In this document: positions 37,802-47,473 of the stretch, in pieces | How the letters are laid out: every line of letters starts with the position of its first letter | Numbering within the stretch: the first letter of the stretch is position 1 | Source of the DNA: an uncultured beta proteobacterium | GTDB taxonomy: Bacteria; Pseudomonadota; Gammaproteobacteria; Burkholderiales; Burkholderiaceae_C | Reading direction: 5' to 3' | Assembly (NCBI GenBank): GCA_903909815.1 | Contig: CAIVXG010000030.1 | Location: forward strand, 1 to 64,000 | DNA: 64,000 nt | Notes under the pieces: generated by a model | Seen by the model: only the letters and a program-made list of their open reading frames with translations | What the model was told of the DNA's origin: nothing | Databases searched by the model: none | Made by a program: the position numbers and the translations under genes

Positions 37802-39505
37802 GTGAACCAACCCACACCCGCCATCGTTAGCCAAGAGGCTGTGCGCCGCCTGCCGCGCCCTGCCTTGCTGCTGCTGTGCCTGGCCTACGTCGTGCCGGGA
37901 TTCCTGGGGCGCGAGCCCTGGAAGAACGCTGACGTGGCTGGTTTTGGCTATATGTCGGCCCTGGCCCGCGGCGCCACCTCGTGGCTGCAGCCGCAGCTGC
38001 TGGGGCAGGATTCGGCCTCACAGTCACTGCTGCCCTACTGGCTGGGCGCTTGGGCGATGAAACTCAGTCCGTCCTGGGTGGCTGCCGATTTTGCGGCGCG
38101 CATCCCCTTCTTGCTGCTGTTGGCCCTGACCCTGGCCGCGACCTGGTACGCCGTTTACTATCTGGCCCGCGGGCCGCAGGCCCAGCCTGTGAGCTTCGCC
38201 TTTGGTGGCGAGGCGCGACCCACCGACTATGCCCGCGCCATCGCCGACGGCGCCCTGCTCGCCCTCATCGCCAGCCTGGGCCTGCTGCAACTGTCGCACG
38301 AAACTACGCCAGCGCTGGCGCAATTGGGCTTTTGCACGCTGTGCTTCTTCGGTTTGGCGGCCCTGCCCTATCGCCCCATTGCGGCCATAGCAGGACTTTC
38401 TATTGGACTGGGCGGACTGGGCCTGAGCGGCGCACCGGCGCTGGCAACGTTGATCGGCTTGGGCGGCGCCCTGGTGCAAGTCCAGGCCATTGACGGCATC
38501 GAGTCGGGCGTGCGTGCCAGAACCGGCGTCTGGGTCATCCTCGCCATCAGCGTGCTCATGGGGCTGGGGTCGTGGGCGCTGGGCCTGTGGCATTGGCGCG
38601 TGGTATGGCCCGATGCCAACTGGGCTGAATGGCACAGCCTGGGGCAGCTTTGGCTGTGGTTTTGCTGGCCCGCGGGGCCGCTGGCCCTATGGACACTGTG
38701 GCGCTGGCGCCGGCAGCGTTGGAGTCGGCACCTGGCGCTGCCGCTGCTGTTCGCAGGGGTCGGCTTCGCCGGTTCGCTGAGCAGCGCGGGCTCAGACCGC
38801 GCACTGCTGCTGGCGCTGCCTGCGATCGCGGCCCTTGCCGCATTTTCCCTTCCCACCCTGAGCCGCAGCCTGTCGGCATTGATCGACTGGTTCACCCTGC
38901 TTTTTTTCAGCGGCGGCGCGCTGTTCTTCTGGGTCTACTGGGTCGCCGCGCAAAGCGGGGTCCCGAATGCTGCGGCAGCCAGCGTGGCGCGGCGGTTTCC
39001 CGGCTTCATCCCGAGTTTTTCCATCCTGCCGTTCCTGCTGGCCTGCCTGGCCACCCTCGCCTGGATCTGGCTGGTACGCTGGCGCACAGGTCGCCAACGT
39101 GCTGCGATCTGGAAGAGTCTGGTGCTTCCGGCCAGTGGCACAGCCCTGTGCTGGCTGCTGGCGATGACACTGTGGCTGCCACTGGCTGACTACACGCGCA
39201 GCTACGCTCCCCTGATGCGCGAGTTGAGCACGCACATCCAGCCCAAGGCATGCGTGCAAGTGCACGCGATGACGCGGGCACAGATTGCCGCGCTGCAGTT
39301 TCACGCCGGACTGGACCTGGAACCTGCCACGTGGCAGGCCAAATGCCCGTGGCTACTGGTCAACGCCAGCGCGATCGAGCCCGCGCGCTTGCAGCAGGCC
39401 AGTGACCTTCGCCATTGGACGCTGGTGCAGACCATTCAGCGCCCGGCAGACCGCCAGGAAAGTGTGCTGTTGTTCAGGCGAATTGCGTCTGAACCGACTC
39501 CATGA
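37802..39505 (+). CDS. Polytopic membrane protein, putative glycosyltransferase (ArnT/PMT-like)
   Basis: The product has 567 residues from the GTG at 37802. About 11-12 TM helices are visible. The first periplasmic loop has GREPWKNADVAGFGYM, reminiscent of the Asp-containing catalytic loop of lipid-linked sugar transferases of the GT-C (ArnT/PMT) fold, and a soluble C-terminal part carries several Cys residues. Such enzymes move sugars from polyprenyl carriers to lipid A or proteins. The frame is open to 37742, but that region belongs to the rpmE2 terminator. The 3' end overlaps the phoR stop by 32 bp on the opposite strand. The family assignment is tentative. Confidence 0.65.
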   Translation: MNQPTPAIVSQEAVRRLPRPALLLLCLAYVVPGFLGREPWKNADVAGFGYMSALARGATSWLQPQLLGQDSASQSLLPYWLGAWAMKLSPSWVAADFAARIPFLLLLALTLAATWYAVYYLARGPQAQPVSFAFGGEARPTDYARAIADGALLALIASLGLLQLSHETTPALAQLGFCTLCFFGLAALPYRPIAAIAGLSIGLGGLGLSGAPALATLIGLGGALVQVQAIDGIESGVRARTGVWVILAISVLMGLGSWALGLWHWRVVWPDANWAEWHSLGQLWLWFCWPAGPLALWTLWRWRRQRWSRHLALPLLFAGVGFAGSLSSAGSDRALLLALPAIAALAAFSLPTLSRSLSALIDWFTLLFFSGGALFFWVYWVAAQSGVPNAAAASVARRFPGFIPSFSILPFLLACLATLAWIWLVRWRTGRQRAAIWKSLVLPASGTALCWLLAMTLWLPLADYTRSYAPLMRELSTHIQPKACVQVHAMTRAQIAALQFHAGLDLEPATWQAKCPWLLVNASAIEPARLQQASDLRHWTLVQTIQRPADRQESVLLFRRIASEPTP

Positions 39506-40814
39506 GACGCACCGCCGGAAACTGAATCGCGAAGCGCGACCCCTGTCCGGGACGGCTCTCGATTTTGAGCTCGGCGCCGTGGCGCTGCGCCACGTGTTTG
39601 ACGATTGCCAGCCCGAGTCCGGTGCCACCTGTTTCACGGGCGCGACTGCGGTCCACGCGGTAAAAACGCTCGGTCAGGCGCGGCAAATGCTCGGGCGAGA
39701 TGCCGGGACCCGTGTCCTGCACCGATAACTCGGCGCGACCATCGGGCAAAGGGGTCCAAACCACGTCGATGCGACCTCCCCCTGGCGTATAGCGCACGGC
39801 ATTGCTGACCAGGTTGGACATGGCGCTGAGCAGTTCGGAACTGGCACCAGCCAATTCGGTGTGGACGTTCGACGAAAAACTCAAGATGTGTGGGGGCGCA
39901 GCCACGAGCGCAGACAAGGCTCTGGCCTCGCGCTCGCAATCGTCCATCAATGCCTGCACCGAATGCCACTCTTCCAGCGGTGGCGGCGGACTGCCTTCCA
40001 GCCTCGACAGGGTCAGCAAGTCGCTGACCAGCAAATGCATGCGCTGTGCCTGTTGCGCCATCAGTGTCAGGTAGCGCTGTTGTTCCTGCGGCTTGAGCTG
40101 CAGCGTTTGCAGGGTCTCGACAAAGCCGCCCAGAACCGTCAGGGGTGTTCGGATTTCATGCGACACATTGGCCACGAAATCACGGCGCATGGCCTCGGCC
40201 TGCTCCAGCGCCGTGACATCGCGCGAAAGCAATAGCCGGCGGCCGTCACCATAGGCGTGCAGGTCCACGGACAATCGCATGGGTCGACTGACAGTGCTGC
40301 GCGGGCCTGGAATGACGACGGCATGGCTGTAGTCGTGCGCCGCCTGGTAAGCGGCAAACACCGGGTCGCGCAACAGGTTGCCCAGATGTTGCCCCAGGTC
40401 GCGTTGCTGATCGAAGCCGAAATGTTCAGCCGCCGTGCGGTTGCACCACTCGATTCGTCCCTGGGCGTCGAGCAACACCACACCATTGGGCGAAGTCTGA
40501 ATTGCTGCGAGAAATTCGGCCAAACGCGCATCACTGTGCGCCAACTGCTGCTCGCGCTCCCTGAGCAGCGAGCGCGTTCGCGTTCCCACCTCGCCCCACA
40601 GACCCGGCACCTCAGGCATCGGCACCAGCGCACCCTCACGCAGCCAGTGCAGCAGCTTTGCGCCTCGGCCAAGGTCGACCAGTGCCCAGGCCGCGCCGGC
40701 CAGAACCGTTCCCAGCAAAGCGCCCTGAAAGGGATATTGCAACGGCCACAAGGCAAAGCCCAATCCTGCCCCAAGCGCCTGCAACAGGAAGAACCGGATC
40801 AACCGCCAGAGCAT
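39474..40814 (-). CDS. phoR: Phosphate regulon sensor kinase PhoR
   Basis: The product has 446 residues: an N-terminal pair of TM helices (about 8-50), a PAS domain (AIQTSPNGVVLLDAQGRIEWCNRTA), HisKA with FVANVSHEIRTPLTVLGGFVE and HATPase ([29 protein letters not shown]). There is no large periplasmic domain, as expected because PhoR reads the Pst-PhoU state rather than phosphate itself. It phosphorylates PhoB when phosphate is scarce and dephosphorylates it otherwise. It is the last gene of the pst-pho cluster, 12 bp after phoB. Confidence 0.95.
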   Translation of the reverse strand: MLWRLIRFFLLQALGAGLGFALWPLQYPFQGALLGTVLAGAAWALVDLGRGAKLLHWLREGALVPMPEVPGLWGEVGTRTRSLLREREQQLAHSDARLAEFLAAIQTSPNGVVLLDAQGRIEWCNRTAAEHFGFDQQRDLGQHLGNLLRDPVFAAYQAAHDYSHAVVIPGPRSTVSRPMRLSVDLHAYGDGRRLLLSRDVTALEQAEAMRRDFVANVSHEIRTPLTVLGGFVETLQTLQLKPQEQQRYLTLMAQQAQRMHLLVSDLLTLSRLEGSPPPPLEEWHSVQALMDDCEREARALSALVAAPPHILSFSSNVHTELAGASSELLSAMSNLVSNAVRYTPGGGRIDVVWTPLPDGRAELSVQDTGPGISPEHLPRLTERFYRVDRSRARETGGTGLGLAIVKHVAQRHGAELKIESRPGQGSRFAIQFPAVRLMESVQTQFA

Positions 40815-40826
40815 AGTTGCAGCGAC

Positions 40827-41525
40827 TTAGGCGCCTGCGCCCTGCACCGTCAAGCGATAGCCCGCGCCACGCACCGTCTCCACCATGGAGCCAGCGTCGC
40901 CCAAGGATTCGCGCAGTCGCTTCACGTGCACGTCGACAGTGCGTTCCTCAATGAACACATGATCGCCCCATACCTTGTCCAGCAACTGCCCCCGGCTGTG
41001 CACCCGTTCTGCATGCTTCATGAGGTAGTGCAACAATTTGAATTCCGTGGGCCCCAGCTTGAGGCTCTGGCCCTGGTAGGACACGCGATACGTGGCGCCA
41101 TCAAGCACCAACTCACCCATCGTGACGCTGTCGGCTACCTGCTCGGGCGCACGGCGGCGCAGCACGGCGCGCATGCGTGCCAGTAATTCCTGGGTTGAAA
41201 ATGGCTTGGTGATGTAGTCGTCGGCACCGGCGTCCAGGCCGGCCACCTTGTCGGGTTCATCGCCTCTGGCGGTCAGCATCAGAATCGGAACGGCCTTGGT
41301 GCGCGCGTCGGCGCGCCACTTTTTTGCCAGCGCCACACCGCTTTGCCCGGGCAACATCCAGTCCAGCAGGATCACGTCGGGCAGCACCGCATCCAGTTCG
41401 CGCTGCGCTGCTTCACCGTCGCTGGACCAGACCGGCGCGAAGCCGTTGTGCCGAAGATTCACGGCGATCAATTCGGCGATGGCCGACTCGTCTTCGACGA
41501 TCAGTACGCGGGGCAGCTTTTTCAT
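40827..41525 (-). CDS. phoB: Phosphate regulon response regulator PhoB
   Basis: The product has 232 residues of OmpR/PhoB type: a receiver (VLIVEDESAIAELI, phospho-acceptor in VILLDWMLPGQSG, MLTARG, YITKPF) and a winged-helix output domain (LGPTEFKLLHYLMKH and TVDVHVKRLRESLGD, ending in VRGAGYRL). It binds Pho boxes; one lies upstream of pstS in this window. Its start overlaps the phoU stop by 4 bp, so the two are translationally coupled. Confidence 0.97.
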   Translation of the reverse strand: MKKLPRVLIVEDESAIAELIAVNLRHNGFAPVWSSDGEAAQRELDAVLPDVILLDWMLPGQSGVALAKKWRADARTKAVPILMLTARGDEPDKVAGLDAGADDYITKPFSTQELLARMRAVLRRRAPEQVADSVTMGELVLDGATYRVSYQGQSLKLGPTEFKLLHYLMKHAERVHSRGQLLDKVWGDHVFIEERTVDVHVKRLRESLGDAGSMVETVRGAGYRLTVQGAGA

Positions 41526-42226
41526 GGATTGACAACCGACTCGATGGTCTCCATGGTGGAATGACGGATGTCTTCACCCTTGACCACATAGATGATGACC
41601 TCGGCGATGTTCTTGGCATGGTCGCCGATGCGCTCGATCGCCTTGGCCAGGAACAACAGGTTCAGGCTGGCCGAGATGGTTCTCGGGTCCTCCATCATGT
41701 AGGTGATGAGCTTGCGCACAAAGCCGTCAAATTCACGGTCGATGGCATCGTCCTCTTTCAGGATCGAGACTGCCGTCGTCGCGTCAAGGCGCGCAAAAGC
41801 ATCCAGGGCCTTGCGCAGCAGGCCAGAGGCCAGGTCGGTTGCGATGCGCAGTTCCGACGCCGGCAGCATCCGGGCCGAACCGCTGTCGATGATGGCTCGC
41901 ACCATGCGCGCCACTTTGGCCGCCTCGTCGCCCGCGCGCTCCAGGTTCGCGGTTATCTTGGAGATCGCGATCAGCAGGCGCAAATCGCGCGCCGTGGGCT
42001 GGCGCCGCGCAATGATGGACGAAAGATCACGGTCGATCTCTACTTCCATGGTGTTGACGCGGCGCTCGGCCTGCGTCACCTGATCCGCAAGTTCGGTGCT
42101 GAACTCGGCCAGCGCGTAGACGGCGGTGCGAATCTGCGACTCCACCAAACCGCCCATCTCCATCACGCGCGAAGACACTTCGCTCAGTTCACTGTCAAAC
42201 TGACTCGAAAGATGTTTGTCACCCAT
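41522..42226 (-). CDS. phoU: Phosphate transport regulator PhoU
   Basis: This is a 234-residue all-helical protein with two PhoU three-helix repeats. It begins FDSELSEVSSRVMEMGGLVE, and the metal-contacting E/DxxxD-type motifs appear near AGDEAAKVARM and IGDHAKNIAEVIIYVVKGED. PhoU links PstB to PhoR and keeps PhoR inhibitory when phosphate is plentiful. It lies 51 bp after pstB. Confidence 0.96.
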   Translation of the reverse strand: MGDKHLSSQFDSELSEVSSRVMEMGGLVESQIRTAVYALAEFSTELADQVTQAERRVNTMEVEIDRDLSSIIARRQPTARDLRLLIAISKITANLERAGDEAAKVARMVRAIIDSGSARMLPASELRIATDLASGLLRKALDAFARLDATTAVSILKEDDAIDREFDGFVRKLITYMMEDPRTISASLNLLFLAKAIERIGDHAKNIAEVIIYVVKGEDIRHSTMETIESVVNP

Positions 42227-42277
42227 GGCATGTATTCCTTTTGTTTAGAGACTGCGCAAGCGGCAAGTCCACCTCGA

Positions 42278-43057
42278 TTAACCGAATCGACCCGTGATGT
42301 AGTCTTCCGTTTCCTGCCGCTTGGGCTTGAAGAACATCTGTTCCGTGGCACCGAACTCGACCAGATCACCCAGGTACATGTAAGCCGTGTAATCGCTGCA
42401 GCGCGCTGCCTGCTGCATGTTGTGGGTGACGATGACCACGGTGTAATCGCTCTTGAGTTCCACAATCAGTTCCTCGATCTTGGCGGTGGAGATCGGATCC
42501 AGTGCCGAGCACGGTTCGTCCAGCAGCAACACCTCGGGCTTGATCGCGATGCCGCGCGCAATGCACAGACGCTGCTGTTGACCGCCAGAAAGGCCAGAGC
42601 CACTTTGATTCAGCTTGTCCTTGACCTCGCCCCACAGTGCCGCCTTGCGCAGCGCGAGTTCCACGCGCTCGTCCATGTCGGTGCGGTTCAAATTCTCAAA
42701 CAACTTCACGCCGAAGGCGATGTTGTCGTAGATCGACATCGGAAACGGCGTCGGTTTCTGGAACACCATGCCGACCTTGGCGCGTAACAGTGCCACGTCT
42801 TTCTTCGAAGTCAGCAGGTCCTCGCCGTCGAGCACGACCTGACCTTCAGCGCGCTGCTCGGGATAGAGCTCGAACATGCGATTGAAGACGCGCAACAGGG
42901 TCGACTTGCCACAACCCGAAGGTCCGATGAAGGCCGTCACCTTGTTTTGCGGAATCTCCAGATTGACGCTTTTGAGCGCGTGAAATTTTCCATAAAAGAA
43001 ATTCAGGTCCTTGACCGAAATCTTGGAAGTTTCATTGCTCAACGTGAGGGTTTCCAT
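42278..43057 (-). CDS. pstB: Phosphate ABC transporter ATPase PstB
   Basis: The product has 259 residues: Walker [16 protein letters not shown]-loop, ABC signature [16 protein letters not shown], Walker [13 protein letters not shown] and the H-loop in [12 protein letters not shown]. The frame extends seven codons upstream to a TTG that overlaps the pstA stop; I prefer the ATG at 43057. It powers high-affinity phosphate import through PstCA. Confidence 0.96.
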   Translation of the reverse strand: METLTLSNETSKISVKDLNFFYGKFHALKSVNLEIPQNKVTAFIGPSGCGKSTLLRVFNRMFELYPEQRAEGQVVLDGEDLLTSKKDVALLRAKVGMVFQKPTPFPMSIYDNIAFGVKLFENLNRTDMDERVELALRKAALWGEVKDKLNQSGSGLSGGQQQRLCIARGIAIKPEVLLLDEPCSALDPISTAKIEELIVELKSDYTVVIVTHNMQQAARCSDYTAYMYLGDLVEFGATEQMFFKPKRQETEDYITGRFG

Positions 43058-43074
43058 GGGATTCTTAGCCTTAT

Positions 43075-43941
43075 TCAATGCTTCTGGCGCGTCAGCACGC
43101 GGGCCAGAATATTCAGGCCGAGTACGGCCACGGTGATCAGGAAGACGCCGGCCCAGGCCAATTGCTGCCAGTTTTCGTAGGGGCTCATGGCGAACTTGAA
43201 GATCGTCACGGGCAAACTGGCTATTGGGCCGTCCAGATTGGAAGTCCAGAACTGGTTGCTCAAGGCCGTGAACAGCAGCGGCGCGGTCTCACCCGCGATG
43301 CGCGCCACAGCCAGCAGGATGCCGGTGACAACGCCCGACCTCGCCGCCTTCAAGGTGATTCCGATGATCACTTTCCACTTGGGCGCGCCCAGGGCGTAGG
43401 CCGCTTCACGCAGGCCCGGGGGAACAAGTTGCAGCATGTTCTCGGTGGTGCGGATCACCACCGGAATCACGATCAGCGCCAGCGCCATGATGCCGGCCCA
43501 GCCGGAAAATGTCTTGAATTGCGCCACTACCACGGCATAGACGAACAGCCCGATGACGATCGACGGCGCGGACAGCAGGATGTCGTTGACGAAACGCGTC
43601 ACCGTTGCCAGCCAGCCCTTGGTGTTGTACTCGGCCAGATAGATGCCCGCCATGATGCCGATGGGTGCACCCACGAAGGTCGCCAACAGCACCAGTAAGA
43701 ACGAGCCGTAGATCGCGTTGGCCAGTCCGCCGACCTCGTTCGGTGGCGGCGTGCTCTGGGTGAAGGTAGCCATTACCAGCCCACCCAAACCCAAGCGCAC
43801 CGTCTCCAGCAGAATCCAGGCCAGCCAGAACAGGCCAAACAGCATGGCACCCAACGAGAGCGCCACCGCCAGTCGGTTGATCAGTTTGCGCCGTGCATAC
43901 TTGGCTTCGCGCGGGTCGACGCCAGTCAGGGTTGCGCTCAT
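43075..43941 (-). CDS. pstA: Phosphate ABC transporter permease PstA
   Basis: This 288-residue permease has six TM helices. The cytoplasmic EAA-type loop reads [32 protein letters not shown], contacting PstB. The phosphate-gate motif [15 protein letters not shown] is typical. Its start overlaps the pstC stop by 4 bp. Confidence 0.95.
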   Translation of the reverse strand: MSATLTGVDPREAKYARRKLINRLAVALSLGAMLFGLFWLAWILLETVRLGLGGLVMATFTQSTPPPNEVGGLANAIYGSFLLVLLATFVGAPIGIMAGIYLAEYNTKGWLATVTRFVNDILLSAPSIVIGLFVYAVVVAQFKTFSGWAGIMALALIVIPVVIRTTENMLQLVPPGLREAAYALGAPKWKVIIGITLKAARSGVVTGILLAVARIAGETAPLLFTALSNQFWTSNLDGPIASLPVTIFKFAMSPYENWQQLAWAGVFLITVAVLGLNILARVLTRQKH

Positions 43942-44903
43942 GACTTGGCTCCTTCGCTCTTGCGCAATTGCGACAGCAGCAGCTTGGACAGCGACAGCAC
44001 GACAAAAGTGATGAAGAACAGCACCAGGCCCAGATACATCAGCGAAGCCTGATGCAGACCGGCGCCGGCCTCGGCAAATTCGTTCGCCAGCGCGGAGGTG
44101 ATGCTGTTGGCGGCCTGGAACACCGAGACCGAGTCAAGTTGGTTCATGTTGCCGATCACGAAAGTCACCGCCATTGTCTCGCCCAGCGCACGGCCCAGAC
44201 CGAGCATGACGCCGCCCATGACGCCAGCCTTGGTGTAAGGCAACACCACGGTGGACACCACTTCCCAGGTGGTCGCGCCCAGCCCGTATGCCGATTCCTT
44301 GAGCAGCGGTGGCGTGACTTCGAACACGTCGCGCATGACCGACGCGATAAAGGGAATGATCATGATTGCCAGGATGATGCCGGCCGACAGGATGCCGATG
44401 CCCACGGGCGGGCCGCTGACGAAGGCACCCACGAAGGGGACACCATGAAACAGCGCTTGCAGCGGCCTTTGCACATACGTCGCCAGGATCGGGCCAAACA
44501 CCAGCAAACCCCACATGCCATAGACGATGGAGGGAACGGCGGCGAGCAACTCGATCGCGGTGCCCAGGGGGCGCTTGAGCCATGCGGGAGACAATTCGGT
44601 CAGGAACAGCGCAATGCCAAAGCTCACAGGCACCGCGATCAGCAGCGCGATCAGCGAGGTCGCGATCGTGCCGTAAATCATCACCAGCCCGCCGAACTCT
44701 TCCTTCACCGGATCCCAAGTAGCGCTGGTGAGAAAGCCCAGGCCATACTTGTCAATTGCGGGCCATGCGCCCATGATCAGCGACCCCAGGATCGCCACCA
44801 GCGTGAGCAGCGTCAGCAGCGCAGCAGCCAGTGCGGCCCAGCCAAAGAGCCGGTCCAGCACGGGGCCGGTGCGCATCGAAAGAGTGTTTGAATTGGTAGT
44901 CAT
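43938..44903 (-). CDS. pstC: Phosphate ABC transporter permease PstC
   Basis: The product has 321 residues from the ATG at 44903; a longer frame up to 44969 begins inside the leader region and lacks family support, and a shorter ATG at 44876 is also possible. The six TM helices are preceded by the usual N-terminal [17 protein letters not shown] helix. [17 protein letters not shown] and the EAA loop [25 protein letters not shown] are clear. It forms the membrane channel with PstA. Confidence 0.94.
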   Translation of the reverse strand: MTTNSNTLSMRTGPVLDRLFGWAALAAALLTLLTLVAILGSLIMGAWPAIDKYGLGFLTSATWDPVKEEFGGLVMIYGTIATSLIALLIAVPVSFGIALFLTELSPAWLKRPLGTAIELLAAVPSIVYGMWGLLVFGPILATYVQRPLQALFHGVPFVGAFVSGPPVGIGILSAGIILAIMIIPFIASVMRDVFEVTPPLLKESAYGLGATTWEVVSTVVLPYTKAGVMGGVMLGLGRALGETMAVTFVIGNMNQLDSVSVFQAANSITSALANEFAEAGAGLHQASLMYLGLVLFFITFVVLSLSKLLLSQLRKSEGAKS

Positions 44904-44986
44904 GGCGTGGGCAGGGCCGTTCCTGGAAAAATCAAGCGGCCCGTGCTGAACTGGAAGTGTAGAGGACACGACGCGGACCCTGAAAT

Positions 44987-45001
44987 CAAGCGAGCGGCTT
45001 G
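44987..45001 (-). other. Short hairpin between pstS and pstC
   Basis: CAAGC and GCTTG arms enclose a five-base loop, two bases after the pstS stop. There is no T-run, so it is not a classical terminator; it may stabilise the pstS message relative to pstCAB, as binding-protein genes are often expressed at higher levels. Confidence 0.35.
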
Positions 45002-45003
45002 AC

Positions 45004-46047
45004 TTACTTGAATGCGACAGCCTTGCCGGACGTGTCCTTGACGTCGCCCCATGCGTGTTCGATCTGCGTCTTGACCACAGCAGGCATGGTCACGTAGTCC
45101 AGATCGTCGGCCATTTTGTCGCCGTTTTTGTAGGCCCAGGCGAAGAACTTGAGCGTGGCGGTCGCATCGGCAGGTTTGTCCTGCACTTTTTGCATCAGGA
45201 TGAAGGTCGCACCCGTCAAAGGCCAGGAATCCTTGCCCGATTGGTTCGTCAGAATCTGGTAAAAACTCTTGGCCCATTCGGCTCCGGCGGCGGCGGCCTT
45301 GAAGGCGTTTTCGTCAGGCGAGACAAAATTGCCAGCCGCGTTTTGCATTTGCGTGTACACCATCTTGTTCTGCTTCACGTAGGCGTATTCCACGTAGCCG
45401 ATGGAGTTCGGCAGGCGATTCACGAAGGCGGCGACGCCCTCATTACCCTTGCCTCCGGCACCCGCAGGCCAGTTCACTGCCGTGCCTTCGCCGACCTTGG
45501 ATTTCCATTCGGCATTGACCTTGGACAGGTAATTGGTGAAGATGAAACTGGTGCCCGAGCCGTCGGCGCGACGCACCACGGCGATGTCGGCGTCCGGCAG
45601 CGCCAGGCCGGCGTTCAGCGCCTTGAGTGCGGCGTCATTCCACTTGGTGATCTTGCCCAGGAAGATGTCGCCCAGCACTTGACCACTCAGTTTCATCTGC
45701 CCCGGCTTGATGCCCTGAATATTCACAACCGGCACCACACCACCGATGACCGTCGGGAATTGCATCTGGCCTTTGGATTTGAGAACCTCATCGGTCAAAG
45801 GCATGTCGGAGGCACCGAAAGCGACGGTCTTGGCATCGATTTGCTTGATACCAGCGCCGGAACCGACCGACTGGTAATTGATCTTGACGCCGGTGGCCTT
45901 GTTGTACTCGGACGCCCATTTGGCGTACAAGGGAGCAGGGAACGTGGCGCCGGCGCCGGTCACGTCCTGTGCGACAGCGACGTTGGCGAAAGCCGCGGTG
46001 ACGGCGCCGATCAGGCTGGCAGCGAAAAACTGGCGGATCGATTTCAT
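45004..46047 (-). CDS. pstS: Periplasmic phosphate-binding protein PstS
   Basis: The product has 347 residues with a Sec signal peptide ([26 protein letters not shown], cleavage near residue 26). The mature start [19 protein letters not shown], the phosphate-contacting [12 protein letters not shown] and GASDMPLT, and [16 protein letters not shown] are canonical. It is the first gene of pstSCAB-phoUBR, preceded by a Pho box at 46100-46117, about 50 bp from the ATG. Confidence 0.97.
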   Translation of the reverse strand: MKSIRQFFAASLIGAVTAAFANVAVAQDVTGAGATFPAPLYAKWASEYNKATGVKINYQSVGSGAGIKQIDAKTVAFGASDMPLTDEVLKSKGQMQFPTVIGGVVPVVNIQGIKPGQMKLSGQVLGDIFLGKITKWNDAALKALNAGLALPDADIAVVRRADGSGTSFIFTNYLSKVNAEWKSKVGEGTAVNWPAGAGGKGNEGVAAFVNRLPNSIGYVEYAYVKQNKMVYTQMQNAAGNFVSPDENAFKAAAAGAEWAKSFYQILTNQSGKDSWPLTGATFILMQKVQDKPADATATLKFFAWAYKNGDKMADDLDYVTMPAVVKTQIEHAWGDVKDTSGKAVAFK

Positions 46048-46099
46048 GGAGACATCCTTCGGGTTGGTTGGAACAATGCCGCGACTTTAAGAAAGTTTT

Positions 46100-46117
46100 A
46101 TGACAGGAATGTGACAA
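46100..46117 (-). promoter_or_regulatory. Pho box upstream of pstS
   Basis: On the minus strand it reads TTGTCAC-ATTC-CTGTCAT: two 7-bp direct repeats separated by 4 bp, the spacing of a PhoB half-site pair (consensus CTGTCAT-N4-CTGTCAT). AAAACTTTCTTAAAG follows. It fits activation of pstS by the PhoB encoded downstream. Confidence 0.85.
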
Positions 46118-46233
46118 CAAGCCAGACTAGACCCCACACTTCGGGCTGGAGTTCAAAACGCCGCCCTAGCCAACGCTGGAGCAATTCATGAGACACTTGG
46201 GCGCTGGCAAAGACACCGGCTAAGAGGCCCCTC

Positions 46234-47463
46234 ATGAGCTCCATTCCCAAAGGCAAGTCCGCCATGCGATATTTCGGCCTCGCGCCGTTCTTACGCCTGA
46301 ATATAGGCGGAACTGACTTGCAGCCGATGGCTCAGAAAATGTTGGCTCAAACCGCGGTCGACGTAGATGATGCCAATCTTTGGATGAATCTTTCCACCAT
46401 CACGATGTGCCTGGGGCACCGCGAAGCGGGTCTGAAGCTGCAGGCCAAGGCCCTGGAGCTGAGTCGCCTGTACCACATCGCGGCCGCCCAGCAACCGGCG
46501 AAATTGCGGCTGCTCATGCTCATGGCGCCAGGCGATCTGGCGGCCAACACGCCGCTGGATTGCCTGCTGGAAGACAGCGATATCGATCTGGACCTGTACT
46601 ACCTTTCGCCCGACGCGCCGCACGACATGTCGCTGCCCGAGCACGATGTGCTGATCGTGGGGTTGAGCGAGCTCGACGAGCACCAGCTCATGCTCCGGTC
46701 CCTGGAGCAAACCCTGGCCCACTGGCCCAAGCCTGTCATCAATGCACCGCAGCACATCGCCTCTACCGGGCGCGATGTCGCCAGTGCGCTGTTGCAGGGT
46801 GTGCCGGGATTGGTCATCCCTCCCACCGTGCAGGTTTCACGCACCCAGTTGCAGGCCATTGCCACGGGCGCGGCACGGATGCCAGAACTGCTTGCCAGCA
46901 GCGACTTTCCCGTGATACTTCGTCCCGTGGGCTCGCATGCCGGACGCGATCTCGACAAGCTCGATGATGCGCAGGCACTGGCCGCCTACCTCGCGCGCGT
47001 GCACGAAAGCGATTTCTTCCTGTCGCCCTTCATCGACTACAGCGGCCCCGACGGCTTGTTCCGAAAGTACCGGGTGGCACTGATCCAGGGTGACGCCTTC
47101 GCCTGCCACATGGCCGTGTCGTCGCACTGGATGGTCCACTACGTGAATGCGGGCATGTATGAAGACGCGCAAAAGAGGGAGGAAGAGGCCCTCTTCATGC
47201 TTCACTTTGACGACTTCCTGCGGCAGCACGGCCAGGCATTGAAGGCGATCTCTCAGCGCACCCAACTCGACTACCTGTGCATCGATTGCGCGCAAACAGC
47301 AAGCGGCGATTTGCTCGTGTTTGAAATTGACCATGCGATGGTGGTGCACGCCATGGATTCGGAACACCTCTTTCCACACAAGCAAACGCATATGCTCAAG
47401 GTCCGGATGGCGTTTCGCGAGTTGGCACTGCGGCTGCACGCGCAAAGTGCAGCCTGCAGCTGA
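46234..47463 (+). CDS. RimK-like ATP-grasp protein with N-terminal TPR-like region
   Basis: The product has 409 residues. Residues 1-90 are helical and TPR-like (NLWMNLSTITMCLGHREAGLKLQAKALELSR). A Rossmann-like part follows (LPEHDVLIVGLSELDEH, PKPVINAPQHIASTGRD). An ATP-grasp-like domain comes last (FPVILRPVGSHAGRDL, FFLSPFIDYSGPDGLFRKYRVALIQG, LLVFEIDHAMVVHAMD). RimK-type ligases join amino acids or peptides to carboxylates using ATP. The metal-binding end of the grasp reads CIDCAQTASGDLLVFEIDHA, less canonical than DxxxxxxGxxxxxExN, so activity is open. It precedes serC by 10 bp, suggesting an operon. The ATG at 46264 is an alternative start. Confidence 0.7.
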   Translation: MSSIPKGKSAMRYFGLAPFLRLNIGGTDLQPMAQKMLAQTAVDVDDANLWMNLSTITMCLGHREAGLKLQAKALELSRLYHIAAAQQPAKLRLLMLMAPGDLAANTPLDCLLEDSDIDLDLYYLSPDAPHDMSLPEHDVLIVGLSELDEHQLMLRSLEQTLAHWPKPVINAPQHIASTGRDVASALLQGVPGLVIPPTVQVSRTQLQAIATGAARMPELLASSDFPVILRPVGSHAGRDLDKLDDAQALAAYLARVHESDFFLSPFIDYSGPDGLFRKYRVALIQGDAFACHMAVSSHWMVHYVNAGMYEDAQKREEEALFMLHFDDFLRQHGQALKAISQRTQLDYLCIDCAQTASGDLLVFEIDHAMVVHAMDSEHLFPHKQTHMLKVRMAFRELALRLHAQSAACS

Positions 47464-47473
47464 ACCTCGGACC

